Of a DNA stretch of 22,859 nucleotides, positions 6,161-14,929 are shown piece after piece. Numbering within the stretch: position 1 is the first letter of the stretch; each line of letters opens with the position of its first letter. The stretch is from Caryophanales bacterium (GTDB taxonomy: Bacteria > Bacillota_I > Bacilli_A > RF39 > UBA660). Where the stretch lies: the NCBI GenBank assembly GCA_016291895.1, contig JAEEZO010000013.1, positions 1 through 22,859 on the forward strand. The letters run 5' to 3'. The notes under the pieces were generated by a model. The model worked only from the letters and a program-made list of their open reading frames with translations. It had not been told where the DNA came from and ran no database searches. Position numbers and translations under genes: made by a program.

Positions 6161-9100
6161 TTATTTTGTACTTGCTGATACAGAACTACTAGAATAATCA
6201 AAGATAACAGCTTTACTATAATCTTGAACTGCAAAAGCATTTTTACCTTTAGTATAAGTTCTATTATCAACTTTTTTAAAGCCAGCTTGATTAAAGCATG
6301 AATAAGCATCATCAAATACTTTTTTACTTGTATTAGTAGCAACTAAATATGAAGGTTTTAAATTATTAAGTAAGGATTTATTTAAACCACATATTGTAAA
6401 TCCTTGATCTTTTTCTTCTTTTGCTCCTTTACCATGATGAGGTAATTTTAAGACATCAATACTTTTAACAAGATCAGGAACTATTTTCTTCATGATATTA
6501 ACATCTTCCATATCACCAGTTAAAAAGGTCTTCTTACTATTAATAGTTACTAAAGCCATAATAGAATTATTATTTTCATTATTATATAATTCATTATTTC
6601 CATTCCATGGAGATTTATCCATTCTTTGCTTTGTATTATATAATTTTATAGACATATCACCCATTTTTAATGACTTAACATAAGTGTCAGAATTACTATC
6701 TCTATTTACGTAATTAATTGTAATCTTTTTATTTTTAGCTGTATTAATAAGATTATTATATTGATTTTTTATAGTTTTACTTACATTTTTACCATTTGAA
6801 TACAATTCTTTTATATATAAATTACTAACAGAATATTTACTTATAACACTTTCTCCACATCCCATATGGTCATTGTGAGCATGCGTAATCAAAATGAAAT
6901 CAAGTTTACTAACATTATTATTTTTTAAATAATTAGTAACAATTGAGCAATCATTATTACTACCAGGTACACCAACATCAATCATTGCAAAATGACCATT
7001 GGATTCTAGTAATATAGCATCTCCAGCACCAGCTTGCTTAATAAAATGAATTTTTTGTTTTTTACTATCAGTTGAAGGTGGATTAGTTGGAGTACCAGAT
7101 GTCGACTTAACAGCATTACCATTGCTATCAAGTTTATAACTTGCTGGTGATCCATTTATCATCTTGCTTCTAAATTTATTTACTAAACTAATATCCGAAC
7201 TCTTATTACTACTATTCTTTATAAACCAGTTAATTGCTTTAGCTTCTGTACTACTACCATTATGCTTACTAATGTAATTAACAAAGGCATCATATTTATC
7301 ATAGTGAAGACTATCTCCTGTACTTTCAGAATATTTGAAATATGATAATGAATAATCCTTAATTAAGTTAATGTCATCAACACCCAAAATAGCTTGAAGT
7401 AAATAGGCAACTGTACCCGTACGGTCTTTACCAACAGCACAATGGAAATAGATCTTTTTACCATCTACAATCCTTTGCATAATATATTTAACAGTTGCTC
7501 TAGCATAATCATCAGATTTTCCTGTCTCATGTGGATAAGATTTAACACCTTTTGTTACTTTTGTTATTTTCGAATCATTTAAAGGTTTTTTGTCTTCTTT
7601 AATTTTTTTTGCTTTTAGTTCTTCAGTATTATCTAATCTTAAATCAACAACTGTATTTACACCAATTTGTTTTAACACAGAAGCCGCTTCTGGACCATTA
7701 ATATTAGGGTTTGCACCTCTAAATAATAATCCATATTTTATTCTACCACCTGAAGCACTCTTACCTCCTAAGTCTCTTACATTTGGAACGTCTTGAATTT
7801 TAATCATTCGATATGCATTTGCATTTACTTTAATATATTCAGTAGTATTACCTTGTTCTAAATAATAATAATTTCCAGGGATTAAAACATTTGCTAACTT
7901 ACTTTTATTAATAGTTAATAAATGTTTCTTATTTTGATCATATACTTTAATGTCTCCTGTTAAAGAAGTAACATTACTATTTGGCCACCAACAAATATTA
8001 TCTTTACTATTACATTTATAATCATTGTATACTTTTTTTACATTTTTGATGTTGGCTACAGTATTGTAATTTTTATAAAATTCCTTAACAGCTGGATTCA
8101 TTATTTCAACTGCCTTAGCAGATTGAGTTGGTGGAGTTGAACCAGATTTTTTAGTAATAGTAATTTTACAAGTTGCCGTTTTACCATTATTTGTTTTAAC
8201 GGTTATCGTTACTGTACCAGCTGCTTTTGCTGTTACAACACCAACACTACTTACTGTAGCAATACTATTATTACTACTTGTCCATGTAACATTTTTATTA
8301 GATGCATTACTTGGACTTATTGTACTTACAAGAGATAACTTATCGCCAACTTTCATGCTAGCACTACTCTTATTAAGAGTAATTTTAGAAACAGCTATTT
8401 CACTAACAGTTACAGTTAACTTTTTGCTTATCTTTCGATTTACCGTTGTAGCTACTATTTCAGCTGTTCCTTTTCCTACACCAACGATTAAACCATTTTT
8501 TACTGTTGCAACACTATTATTAGTACTTGACCATGTTACAGACTTATATGTTGCATTTGATGGAAGTACTGTTGCAGTAACAGTAGTGCTTTCTCTTACC
8601 TTTAAATTAATACTTGTCTTAGATAAAACGACATCTGTTTCATCAATTACAACTGATGGTTTATTTACTGTAACATGAATTTTTGCTTCATATCCTCCAT
8701 CTTGTGTTTTAACAGTTACATCACAATTGCCTTCTTTTATTGCTTTAATATAATCATGATCAATTGTTACAATATTTTCATTACTACTAGTTATTGTAAC
8801 AGCTTGATTAGTAGCATTACTTGGAATAATTGTATAATCAATCTTTTTCTTATTTCTAACATTTAAATTGATATTTGATTCTTTTACTTTAATTCCTGTA
8901 ACAGCAACCGAATCATTTCCAACTCTAACATTTACATAAGCTTCTTTACCATTAACACTTGTTACAACAATTTTAGTACTTCCTACTTTCTTACCTGTTA
9001 TATTGCCAATACTATCAACACTTGCAATGGAACTATCTAAACTTTGCCATGTAACATTTTTATTAGCATCATTAGGCTGTATTGTTACATTAATTTTTAC

Positions 9101-9838
9101 TTTACCACCAACTGCTAAATTAACATCTTTTTTATCAACTGAAATACTTTTTACTTCACTTACTTTTGGACCAGGATTACTATCATTTCCTGGATCAGAA
9201 CTATTCTTTTCATAAACAATAACATTTGATGATTCTTCAATGTTACTTATCTTGTCACGAACGACAATAACTGCCCTACCAGGACTTTTTGCCGTTATTT
9301 TACCATTTTCAACAATAGCTACATTGGGATTACTACTTTCATATTCAATATCATAAATAGTTGCATTAGGTGGACTTATTCGATAATTTAAACTAAAAGT
9401 TTTACCAACTAATAAATTAATTTGCTTTGTATTTAATATTATTCTATTAATATGAATACTATTATCAGATACGGTAACAGTACATTCCGCTTTAATATCT
9501 TTATTACTTGAAAGATGCGCTGTAATAATTGCTACACCATTATTTTTAGCCGAAACATGACCAGTTACTCTATTTACTTCTACAATCTCAGGCTTATCAC
9601 TTGTATATACAATTTCTTTACTGCTTGCACTTTCCGGATAAACCGTTGCTACTAATTGAATACTATTATTTCTTTTAATACTAACTTGACTCTGAGAGAA
9701 ACTAATTAATAGAGCTTTTATACCAAAAGGATTCTCAATAATATTTGATTTTATTAAAGCAAAAATAACGATAAAACCCAATACTCCTAATAATATTATA
9801 TAAGACATTATTTTTGATACTATTTTTTTAACTCCCAT
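6161..9838 (-). CDS. Exported fusion: six Big_2 domains, tyrosine phosphatase, ComEC-like metallo-beta-lactamase domain
   Basis: 1225 aa from the ATG at 9838 (AGGAGG 7 nt upstream). An N-terminal membrane anchor (about 10-30) implies an extracellular body. Six tandem bacterial Ig-like group 2 domains follow (about 43-127, 128-212, 226-307, 308-395, 398-480, 481-566), each with a PSNA-type strand and a W/Y-x-S-S-N-x-x-I/V-A-x-V core. A linker of about 110 residues leads to a Y_phosphatase3-like domain (about 680-850) with NVRDLGG (Asp689) and the complete P-loop HCAVGKDRTG: Cys800, Arg806. A Ser/Thr/Pro linker leads to a metallo-beta-lactamase domain (about 925-1215) with GAGDAILL, HAHNDH (His986, His988, Asp990, His991), TGDM (Asp1109) and LPHHG (His1134), resembling the extracellular domain of the DNA-uptake protein ComEC. 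Both catalytic sites look intact. The substrate is unknown; this is a single-gene unit. Confidence 0.9.
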   Translation of the reverse strand: MGVKKIVSKIMSYIILLGVLGFIVIFALIKSNIIENPFGIKALLISFSQSQVSIKRNNSIQLVATVYPESASSKEIVYTSDKPEIVEVNRVTGHVSAKNNGVAIITAHLSSNKDIKAECTVTVSDNSIHINRIILNTKQINLLVGKTFSLNYRISPPNATIYDIEYESSNPNVAIVENGKITAKSPGRAVIVVRDKISNIEESSNVIVYEKNSSDPGNDSNPGPKVSEVKSISVDKKDVNLAVGGKVKINVTIQPNDANKNVTWQSLDSSIASVDSIGNITGKKVGSTKIVVTSVNGKEAYVNVRVGNDSVAVTGIKVKESNINLNVRNKKKIDYTIIPSNATNQAVTITSSNENIVTIDHDYIKAIKEGNCDVTVKTQDGGYEAKIHVTVNKPSVVIDETDVVLSKTSINLKVRESTTVTATVLPSNATYKSVTWSSTNNSVATVKNGLIVGVGKGTAEIVATTVNRKISKKLTVTVSEIAVSKITLNKSSASMKVGDKLSLVSTISPSNASNKNVTWTSSNNSIATVSSVGVVTAKAAGTVTITVKTNNGKTATCKITITKKSGSTPPTQSAKAVEIMNPAVKEFYKNYNTVANIKNVKKVYNDYKCNSKDNICWWPNSNVTSLTGDIKVYDQNKKHLLTINKSKLANVLIPGNYYYLEQGNTTEYIKVNANAYRMIKIQDVPNVRDLGGKSASGGRIKYGLLFRGANPNINGPEAASVLKQIGVNTVVDLRLDNTEELKAKKIKEDKKPLNDSKITKVTKGVKSYPHETGKSDDYARATVKYIMQRIVDGKKIYFHCAVGKDRTGTVAYLLQAILGVDDINLIKDYSLSYFKYSESTGDSLHYDKYDAFVNYISKHNGSSTEAKAINWFIKNSSNKSSDISLVNKFRSKMINGSPASYKLDSNGNAVKSTSGTPTNPPSTDSKKQKIHFIKQAGAGDAILLESNGHFAMIDVGVPGSNNDCSIVTNYLKNNNVSKLDFILITHAHNDHMGCGESVISKYSVSNLYIKELYSNGKNVSKTIKNQYNNLINTAKNKKITINYVNRDSNSDTYVKSLKMGDMSIKLYNTKQRMDKSPWNGNNELYNNENNNSIMALVTINSKKTFLTGDMEDVNIMKKIVPDLVKSIDVLKLPHHGKGAKEEKDQGFTICGLNKSLLNNLKPSYLVATNTSKKVFDDAYSCFNQAGFKKVDNRTYTKGKNAFAVQDYSKAVIFDYSSSSVSASTK

Positions 9839-9856
9839 ATCTTATCCTCCTATTAA

Positions 9857-9865
9857 ATCATATCA
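9857..9865 (-). promoter_or_regulatory. Extended -10 promoter of the Big_2/phosphatase/MBL gene
   Basis: Minus strand TG-A-TATGAT (9865-9857), no good -35, 10 bp before the AGGAGG RBS. Confidence 0.5.
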
Positions 9866-9875
9866 TTAAATCAAT

Positions 9876-9905
9876 AAAAAAAGAAGTTTTTATTCAACTT
9901 CTTTT
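9876..9905 (-). terminator. Terminator of the AAA+/uppS operon
   Basis: A 10-bp perfect stem (9879-9888 with 9896-9905, 7-nt loop) with a minus-strand T run to 9876. The stop codon of the small membrane protein lies in the loop. Confidence 0.8.
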
Positions 9906-10309
9906 AAATAACTTATTTTATAAATAACATCATTATCATTATCTTTTATACCAATCATTAAATAACTATCAGTATAAATAGAATAATCTTTTCTTTTACT
10001 ATCATAATTAATTGTTTTATCAGAATTAACTATAGCCATATCTTTATCAAAAGATAACTTTATACCTTCACCATAATCAACTATTTCCATAAATACCTTT
10101 TCATTAGATAAAGTATTTATTTGATAAGATACACCTTTATTAACATTATATTTCGTCTCTTTTGTTTCATCTTTATATTCTTCAGTTACGGTTAAGATAT
10201 ATTTAACCTCTTCTGTTTTACTACTTTTAAAAATCATCATAATAGAACCAGCTAAAGCACCAAGAACAATAATTAAATATGATAATAAGACAACTCTCTT
10301 TTTTTCCAA
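9890..10309 (-). CDS. Small single-pass membrane protein of the uppS operon
   Basis: About 139 aa and not recognised. One N-terminal membrane helix (VVLLSYLIIVLGALAGSIMM) follows a short Lys-rich stretch. The rest is hydrophilic and beta-rich (VKYILTV, YQINTL, FMEIVDYG, IYKISYL) and should lie outside, like a small extracytoplasmic sensor or accessory domain. The start is uncertain: a GTG at 10318 follows the uppS stop directly but lacks a spaced RBS, whereas the TTG at 10309 has AGGTGG 5 nt upstream, formed partly from the end of uppS, and is preferred. The position immediately after uppS suggests a role near undecaprenyl phosphate or envelope metabolism; that rests on context alone. Confidence 0.7.
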   Translation of the reverse strand: MEKKRVVLLSYLIIVLGALAGSIMMIFKSSKTEEVKYILTVTEEYKDETKETKYNVNKGVSYQINTLSNEKVFMEIVDYGEGIKLSFDKDMAIVNSDKTINYDSKRKDYSIYTDSYLMIGIKDNDNDVIYKISYLKEVE

Positions 10310-10318
10310 AAGACCCAC

Positions 10319-11014
10319 CTACTTAGCATTTCCAAATCTTCTATCACGATTATTATATGCAAGAATAGCATCATCAAAATCAGATTCAGAGAAATCAGGG
10401 AATAAAATACCAGGAAAATAGAATTCAGCATAAGCAAGTTGCCATAATAAGAAATTACTAATTCTTAGTTCACCACTTGTTCTAATCATTAAATCAACTG
10501 GAGGAAGATCTTGATATAAATGTTTTTCAAAAACTTCTTCTGTGATTTCATCACTTGTTAATCCTTCATCAATAATTTTCTTTGTTGCATCAACAATTTC
10601 TCTTCTACCACCATAATTTATACAAATATTTACAATACCATTTTTATTATCTTTAGTTAATTCAGCTAATTTATCACGACATTTAATAACTTTCTCTGGA
10701 AGTGGTGAATCACCACCTGAAAATACTACTTTAATATCATTTTCAATAAAGAAATTTTTTTCTTTTTTAAACATTAAGACGAATAAGTCCATCAAATGGC
10801 CTACTTCCTCTTCGCTTCTTTTAAAATTCTCTGTTGAGAAAACATATAAGCTTATAACTTTAACACCTCGTGATAAAGCATATTTACAAATCTTTTTTAA
10901 ATTTTTAAAACCTGCATCATGCCCTTTCATTCTAGGTAAATTACGTTTTTTAGCCCATCTTCCGTTACCATCTACAATAATTGCTACATGATTAGGTATT
11001 TTTAATTCTTCCAT
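10319..11014 (-). CDS. uppS: Isoprenyl transferase (undecaprenyl diphosphate synthase)
   Basis: A 231-aa cytoplasmic cis-prenyltransferase that adds isopentenyl diphosphate units to farnesyl diphosphate to make C55 undecaprenyl diphosphate, the lipid carrier for wall and surface polymers. The family signatures are all present: VDGNGRWAKKR with catalytic Asp15 and the DGNGRW diphosphate-binding loop (15-20), FSTENFKR (59-66), NICINYGGR (129-137), and the C-terminal RTSGE-R-ISNFLLWQ-AYAE block (Arg178, Arg184, Ser186, Glu197). The length is slightly below the usual 240-255. The ATG at 11014 has AGGAGG just upstream and lies 8 bp after the AAA+ gene, so the two form an operon; the next gene abuts its stop. 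The usual downstream partner cdsA is not here. Confidence 0.97.
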   Translation of the reverse strand: MEELKIPNHVAIIVDGNGRWAKKRNLPRMKGHDAGFKNLKKICKYALSRGVKVISLYVFSTENFKRSEEEVGHLMDLFVLMFKKEKNFFIENDIKVVFSGGDSPLPEKVIKCRDKLAELTKDNKNGIVNICINYGGRREIVDATKKIIDEGLTSDEITEEVFEKHLYQDLPPVDLMIRTSGELRISNFLLWQLAYAEFYFPGILFPDFSESDFDDAILAYNNRDRRFGNAK

Positions 11015-11022
11015 TTAACCTC

Positions 11023-12576
11023 CTATACTAAAATATTATCAATATTTATATCCTTATCTGTTAATGTACGTAAGACTTTCTTACGTTTATTATTCTTTGT
11101 ATTAGTTGCATGTAAGATAATACTCTTTTCAAATAAATTTCTAATAAATCTTGCATTACCAAAGTTTGGTCTATCCTTATTATCTTTAATAATAACACGA
11201 ACTTTAAGAAGAGCTTCATTTGTTATTTCAAAGCCACTCTTCTTAACCATACCTTTTAAGATTTCAACTAACTCATCTTCTGTATAATCTTTGAAATCAA
11301 GAGTATAACCAATACGCGATGCAATACCAGAATTAGAATTAATAAAGTCTTGCATTTCTTTAGTGTAACCAGCGAATATTACAACTAAGTTATCACGATT
11401 ATCTTCCATACCTTTAATCAAAGTTGCAATTGCTTCATCATTATATGTACTTAATTTACTAGATAAAGAATAAGCTTCATCAATAAATAAGACACCACCT
11501 AAAGCACGCTCAATAACACTATTTGTTTTAATTGATGTTTGACCAACATATTCAGCTACTAAATCTTTACTTGTTACTTCCATTAATTTATTTTCTTTAA
11601 TATAACCTAAATTATATAAAATACCTGATAATAATCTTGCTACTGTTGTTTTACCAGTACCAGGATTACCTAAAAATAACATATGTAAGTTAACATCATT
11701 AATCTTTAAATCACTTTTCTTCTTTAGTTCTATTAAATTAACTAAATCATGAAGAATCTTTTTAACATCAGCAAGACCTACTAATTCATCAAGATCACTA
11801 AAGATTTCTTCAATACTCTTTTCTTCTTTTATTGAAGGAATAGTTTTATGGAAAGAAATATAATTAACAAGTTTATCTCGATATTCAGTATAATCATTTA
11901 TTTCTTTATGAGTATTAGTAATATAATCTAATAATTTAATTTTATCATCATCATTAATATCTACTTTTTCAAGTACTTCATTATAAATATCTTGACTAGT
12001 TGGTATTATCTCAATAAGTCTAAAATTAAAATATTTATTTATAACTTCTTCATTATATGTTTTAAAGTTATCAATTTCTTCTTTGCTACCACATAATAAA
12101 GTAATATTCTTCTTATTTAATGTTAATCCCATATTATAAAAGAAGATCTTTTTATTATTATCTTGTTGCATAGTAATACTTGATAAATCATTAATGCTAA
12201 TAATACCATTCTTCTCATACAATTCAATTGTATTGATTTTGTTATTTAATTCAAATAATGATAAATTATATACACTATTATTAATTAAATATTCACTATT
12301 ACTAACACTATTCTTAAGTATATCTATTATTTTGTTTCTACATTCTTTAGTTTTACATTCAAAGATTATATTAAAATTAATATAATTAGATTCTTCACCT
12401 TTATTATATTTATTAATATATTCAACAATTTGTTTTAATAAACTTTTAGATTCATCGTCTAAATATAAATTATCTATTTCAATATTTAAATCTAAATCAT
12501 TACTTTCTTCTTTAACTTCTTCTTTCTTAACACTAAAGAAATCATCATAGATATCACTAAAATATTTATTTTCCAT
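11023..12576 (-). CDS. AAA+ ATPase of the CbbX/SpoVK type
   Basis: 517 aa from the ATG at 12576 (AGGAG 7 nt upstream). The C-terminal half is a complete CbbX/SpoVK-class AAA+ module: LDELVGLADVKK before the fold, Walker A GNPGTGKT (303-310), an EYVGQT pore-loop-like segment, Walker B VLFIDEAYSL (Asp366, Glu367), sensor 1 region VVIFAGYTKEM, arginine finger in GIASRIGYTLDF (Arg421), and sensor 2 GNARFIRNLFEKSI. The N-terminal 260 residues lack a P-loop but contain stretches (NFNIIFECKTKECRNKIIDIL, later KKIFFYNMG and ITLLCGSKEE) that could be a decayed AAA fold; that is a guess. Relatives remodel other proteins (Rubisco activase CbbX, type VII secretion EccA). It is the first gene of the uppS operon. 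No sporulation genes are visible, so the spoVK name is not applied. Confidence 0.88.
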   Translation of the reverse strand: MENKYFSDIYDDFFSVKKEEVKEESNDLDLNIEIDNLYLDDESKSLLKQIVEYINKYNKGEESNYINFNIIFECKTKECRNKIIDILKNSVSNSEYLINNSVYNLSLFELNNKINTIELYEKNGIISINDLSSITMQQDNNKKIFFYNMGLTLNKKNITLLCGSKEEIDNFKTYNEEVINKYFNFRLIEIIPTSQDIYNEVLEKVDINDDDKIKLLDYITNTHKEINDYTEYRDKLVNYISFHKTIPSIKEEKSIEEIFSDLDELVGLADVKKILHDLVNLIELKKKSDLKINDVNLHMLFLGNPGTGKTTVARLLSGILYNLGYIKENKLMEVTSKDLVAEYVGQTSIKTNSVIERALGGVLFIDEAYSLSSKLSTYNDEAIATLIKGMEDNRDNLVVIFAGYTKEMQDFINSNSGIASRIGYTLDFKDYTEDELVEILKGMVKKSGFEITNEALLKVRVIIKDNKDRPNFGNARFIRNLFEKSIILHATNTKNNKRKKVLRTLTDKDINIDNILV

Positions 12577-12594
12577 AATCTAACTCCTAACATC

Positions 12595-12603
12595 ATTATA
12601 TCA
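12595..12603 (-). promoter_or_regulatory. Extended -10 promoter of the AAA+/uppS operon
   Basis: Minus strand TG-A-TATAAT (12603-12595), a perfect extended -10; only a weak -35 is seen. Confidence 0.65.
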
Positions 12604-12611
12604 AATAATAT

Positions 12612-12642
12612 AAAAAAAGATAATCAATATGATTATCTTTTT
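12612..12642 (-). terminator. Terminator of the surface-protein operon
   Basis: A 12-bp perfect stem (12614-12625 with 12631-12642, 5-nt loop), A-rich then T-rich. The stop codon of the surface protein is inside the stem. Confidence 0.82.
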
Positions 12643-14918
12643 AAACTTTTACGATAAGTTATGAAAGTAATAGCCGCAAAACCAAGTAATAAAGTTACAG
12701 CAACAATATAAGAAACTTCTTTACCAGTTATTGGTGTTCTTGCTTCTACTTCTCTAAATTCTACTTCAATATTATGATTGTTATCAACATTTTTAAAGTT
12801 TTCTAAAGTAAATTTAGCTTTATTAGGTATATCTATTTCTACACCATCAACAAGAATTTTAGCAATTTCATAACCTTCTGCAGGCGTAATAGTAATATTA
12901 TTTTCTTTAGAATCATTACCATGAACAATTTCTTCTTCACCAGTAATAGTTCCAACACCACCTATTACAGAAACATTAATATTGTATTTATTGATAGTAT
13001 AGTAATAAGTTACTTCAATAACATTCTTATCAACAACACCCATTCCATTTAAATCAAGCATAATATTAGAATGATATTTATTGCGATATTCACCATCTAA
13101 TTCACTTGTTGATAATGGTGAAGTTGCATACATACTACCAAATTTATAATACTTAACTTCATCTTCATGAACTTTCGTTTCTGTATTTTCAATATAGTGA
13201 TGAACAATAACTTTAGAATTTACATTAAACTCCGTAGAATCAGATATTTCTTTATCAACAATATAATAATTATTATCGGCTCTTGCACCAACAATCATTA
13301 CTTTATTGATTACCTTATCAACATCTTCTTCCATTACAGTATATTTAGAATATAATGTAACACTCTCACCAGAAGCAATTCTTGCTATTTTAGCTAAATG
13401 ATCTGTTTGTAATTCATAATGATCATTTTCAACAAAACTTGCATTATCATTATCTTCTTTAATAACAACATCTCTTATTTCAAAATCAGCATTATTTGTT
13501 ACAGTTATTTGATAATTAATAACATCGCCTACACTATATGAATCTTTTTTATCAATTATTTCTTTTTTAATACTTGGTTCGAATGTACCATTTTGTATCA
13601 TCCATTCACCATAAATTGTAATATCTTCATTAGGCATTACAAAGTTATCTTCTTTGTACCAACCTAAGAATTTATATCCAGATGGATTAGTAATCGTTGG
13701 ATGTGTTACTTTAACTCCAGGTTTATAATATTTAACTTCTGGTAATAAACTTTCACTATTTGGAGGAGTAACCGTATCATAGAAAGCATATGTTACTTTA
13801 TACTTAATCTCTTCAAATCGACCCGTAATTGTTACATTTCCTTCAGGCATTGTAAAATTATTATCTTCAGTTATCGTAACATCAGTTGTTTCCCAGCCTA
13901 AGAATCTAAAGCCATTTATTTCTGATCCAATAACTAAACTATCAACATCAACAATCATGTCTTTAGCATATTCTTTAGTTGAAGGAGTTACATAACTATC
14001 TGGTTTATCACCAACAATTTGATACTTAACTTGATATTTAGGCATTTCTTCAAATGAACCTCTTAAAGTTACATTGTTATTAGGCATAACAAATGAATCA
14101 TTATCAACATTAACATCATTTGTTTCCCAACCACTGAAAGTATAGCCTGGTACATCAACTGTTGGGGCAACACCTACAGGAGCATTCTTTGCATACTTTG
14201 TTGTCAAAGGAGCATTTGGGGCATTCTCAGGAACATCACCAATATATACATAATCAACATCATGAAGTGGTTCATTCTCATTTCCAATAAAAGCATGAAC
14301 GGTATTAGAGTTAACTACATAATTTTTTTCTTTAGCAACAAAGAAATTATAGAAATCTCTTCTTGTTTCAATTTCAGGTGTATCATAATCATCAACATCT
14401 TGAGTCATTGTTTTAACACCAACAGTTAAGATACAACCAGCTTGTAATCTTTTTATATCAAAAGTAATTGTTCTTGTTCTTTCGTCATAATGAAGACCAT
14501 GATAATTAAACTCTGTATGTTCATCATTCCATACTCCATCATCCGCTGGGGCATCTCTATTATCATCAACAACATGACCATGACATAAAGTATTATCACT
14601 TCTTTTTACAGAACCAATACTTCCGTCTTCTGTTGTTACGAATCCAATAAATTTTAAACCATCAGGTATTTTATCAGTTACATTAATAACATCACCAATG
14701 ACATTTGAAGTAGCAGTATCACTTGATTCAACTCCATCAATATCAACACCATCATAAGAGATATTTAAATAATAAATTAATTCTGAATACTCTTCTACTC
14801 TCGCATCATTTTCAAGTGGTACAGCAAAACTACTTCTCATAAAATAAGTAATAACTACACTTACCATAATTAAAATAGAAACTATCAAAATACTTTTTTT
14901 CGATAAAAATCTTTTCAT
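12633..14918 (-). CDS. Surface protein with InlB/SHIRT-like repeats, DUF11-like domain and TPITG sorting-like tail
   Basis: 761 aa. The signal peptide or anchor is about 8-31 (probable cut after SFA). An N-terminal domain (about 35-215) is followed by three repeats of about 70 aa (about 219-290, 293-370, 372-440). Each repeat has a beta strand, Y-A-K or Y-K-P, G-Y/F-x-F-x-G-W, F-V/T-MP and a final F/W, as in Listeria-Bacteroides (InlB B) and SHIRT repeats. A DUF11-like segment (KDSYSVGDVINYQITVTNN, about 447-545) and a MucBP-like part (VIVHHYIENTET, about 570-650) follow. The C-terminus has TPITG at 728-732, a hydrophobic helix and the basic tail YRKSLKR: the layout of a sortase signal with T in place of L. 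It is the last gene of the operon with the two VWA proteins, 11 bp after the second, with its own RBS (TAGGAGG). Likely a wall- or membrane-anchored stalk or adhesin. Confidence 0.85.
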   Translation of the reverse strand: MKRFLSKKSILIVSILIMVSVVITYFMRSSFAVPLENDARVEEYSELIYYLNISYDGVDIDGVESSDTATSNVIGDVINVTDKIPDGLKFIGFVTTEDGSIGSVKRSDNTLCHGHVVDDNRDAPADDGVWNDEHTEFNYHGLHYDERTRTITFDIKRLQAGCILTVGVKTMTQDVDDYDTPEIETRRDFYNFFVAKEKNYVVNSNTVHAFIGNENEPLHDVDYVYIGDVPENAPNAPLTTKYAKNAPVGVAPTVDVPGYTFSGWETNDVNVDNDSFVMPNNNVTLRGSFEEMPKYQVKYQIVGDKPDSYVTPSTKEYAKDMIVDVDSLVIGSEINGFRFLGWETTDVTITEDNNFTMPEGNVTITGRFEEIKYKVTYAFYDTVTPPNSESLLPEVKYYKPGVKVTHPTITNPSGYKFLGWYKEDNFVMPNEDITIYGEWMIQNGTFEPSIKKEIIDKKDSYSVGDVINYQITVTNNADFEIRDVVIKEDNDNASFVENDHYELQTDHLAKIARIASGESVTLYSKYTVMEEDVDKVINKVMIVGARADNNYYIVDKEISDSTEFNVNSKVIVHHYIENTETKVHEDEVKYYKFGSMYATSPLSTSELDGEYRNKYHSNIMLDLNGMGVVDKNVIEVTYYYTINKYNINVSVIGGVGTITGEEEIVHGNDSKENNITITPAEGYEIAKILVDGVEIDIPNKAKFTLENFKNVDNNHNIEVEFREVEARTPITGKEVSYIVAVTLLLGFAAITFITYRKSLKR

Positions 14919-14929
14919 CTTATTTCCTC

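Noticed and set aside
6148..6342. Minus-strand small open frame overlapping the end of the Big_2 fusion gene
   Set aside because: Out-of-frame Leu/Ile/Lys-rich shadow; its end lies in the terminator stem.
6492..9215. Plus-strand open frames opposite the Big_2 fusion gene (for example 8355-8866)
   Set aside because: Shadows of a strongly domain-supported gene; no RBS, low-complexity products.
8160..9700. Repeats in the Big_2 region as a CRISPR or DNA repeat array
   Set aside because: Periodicity is at the protein-domain level (about 80-90 residues) with diverged DNA; no short identical repeats with unique spacers.
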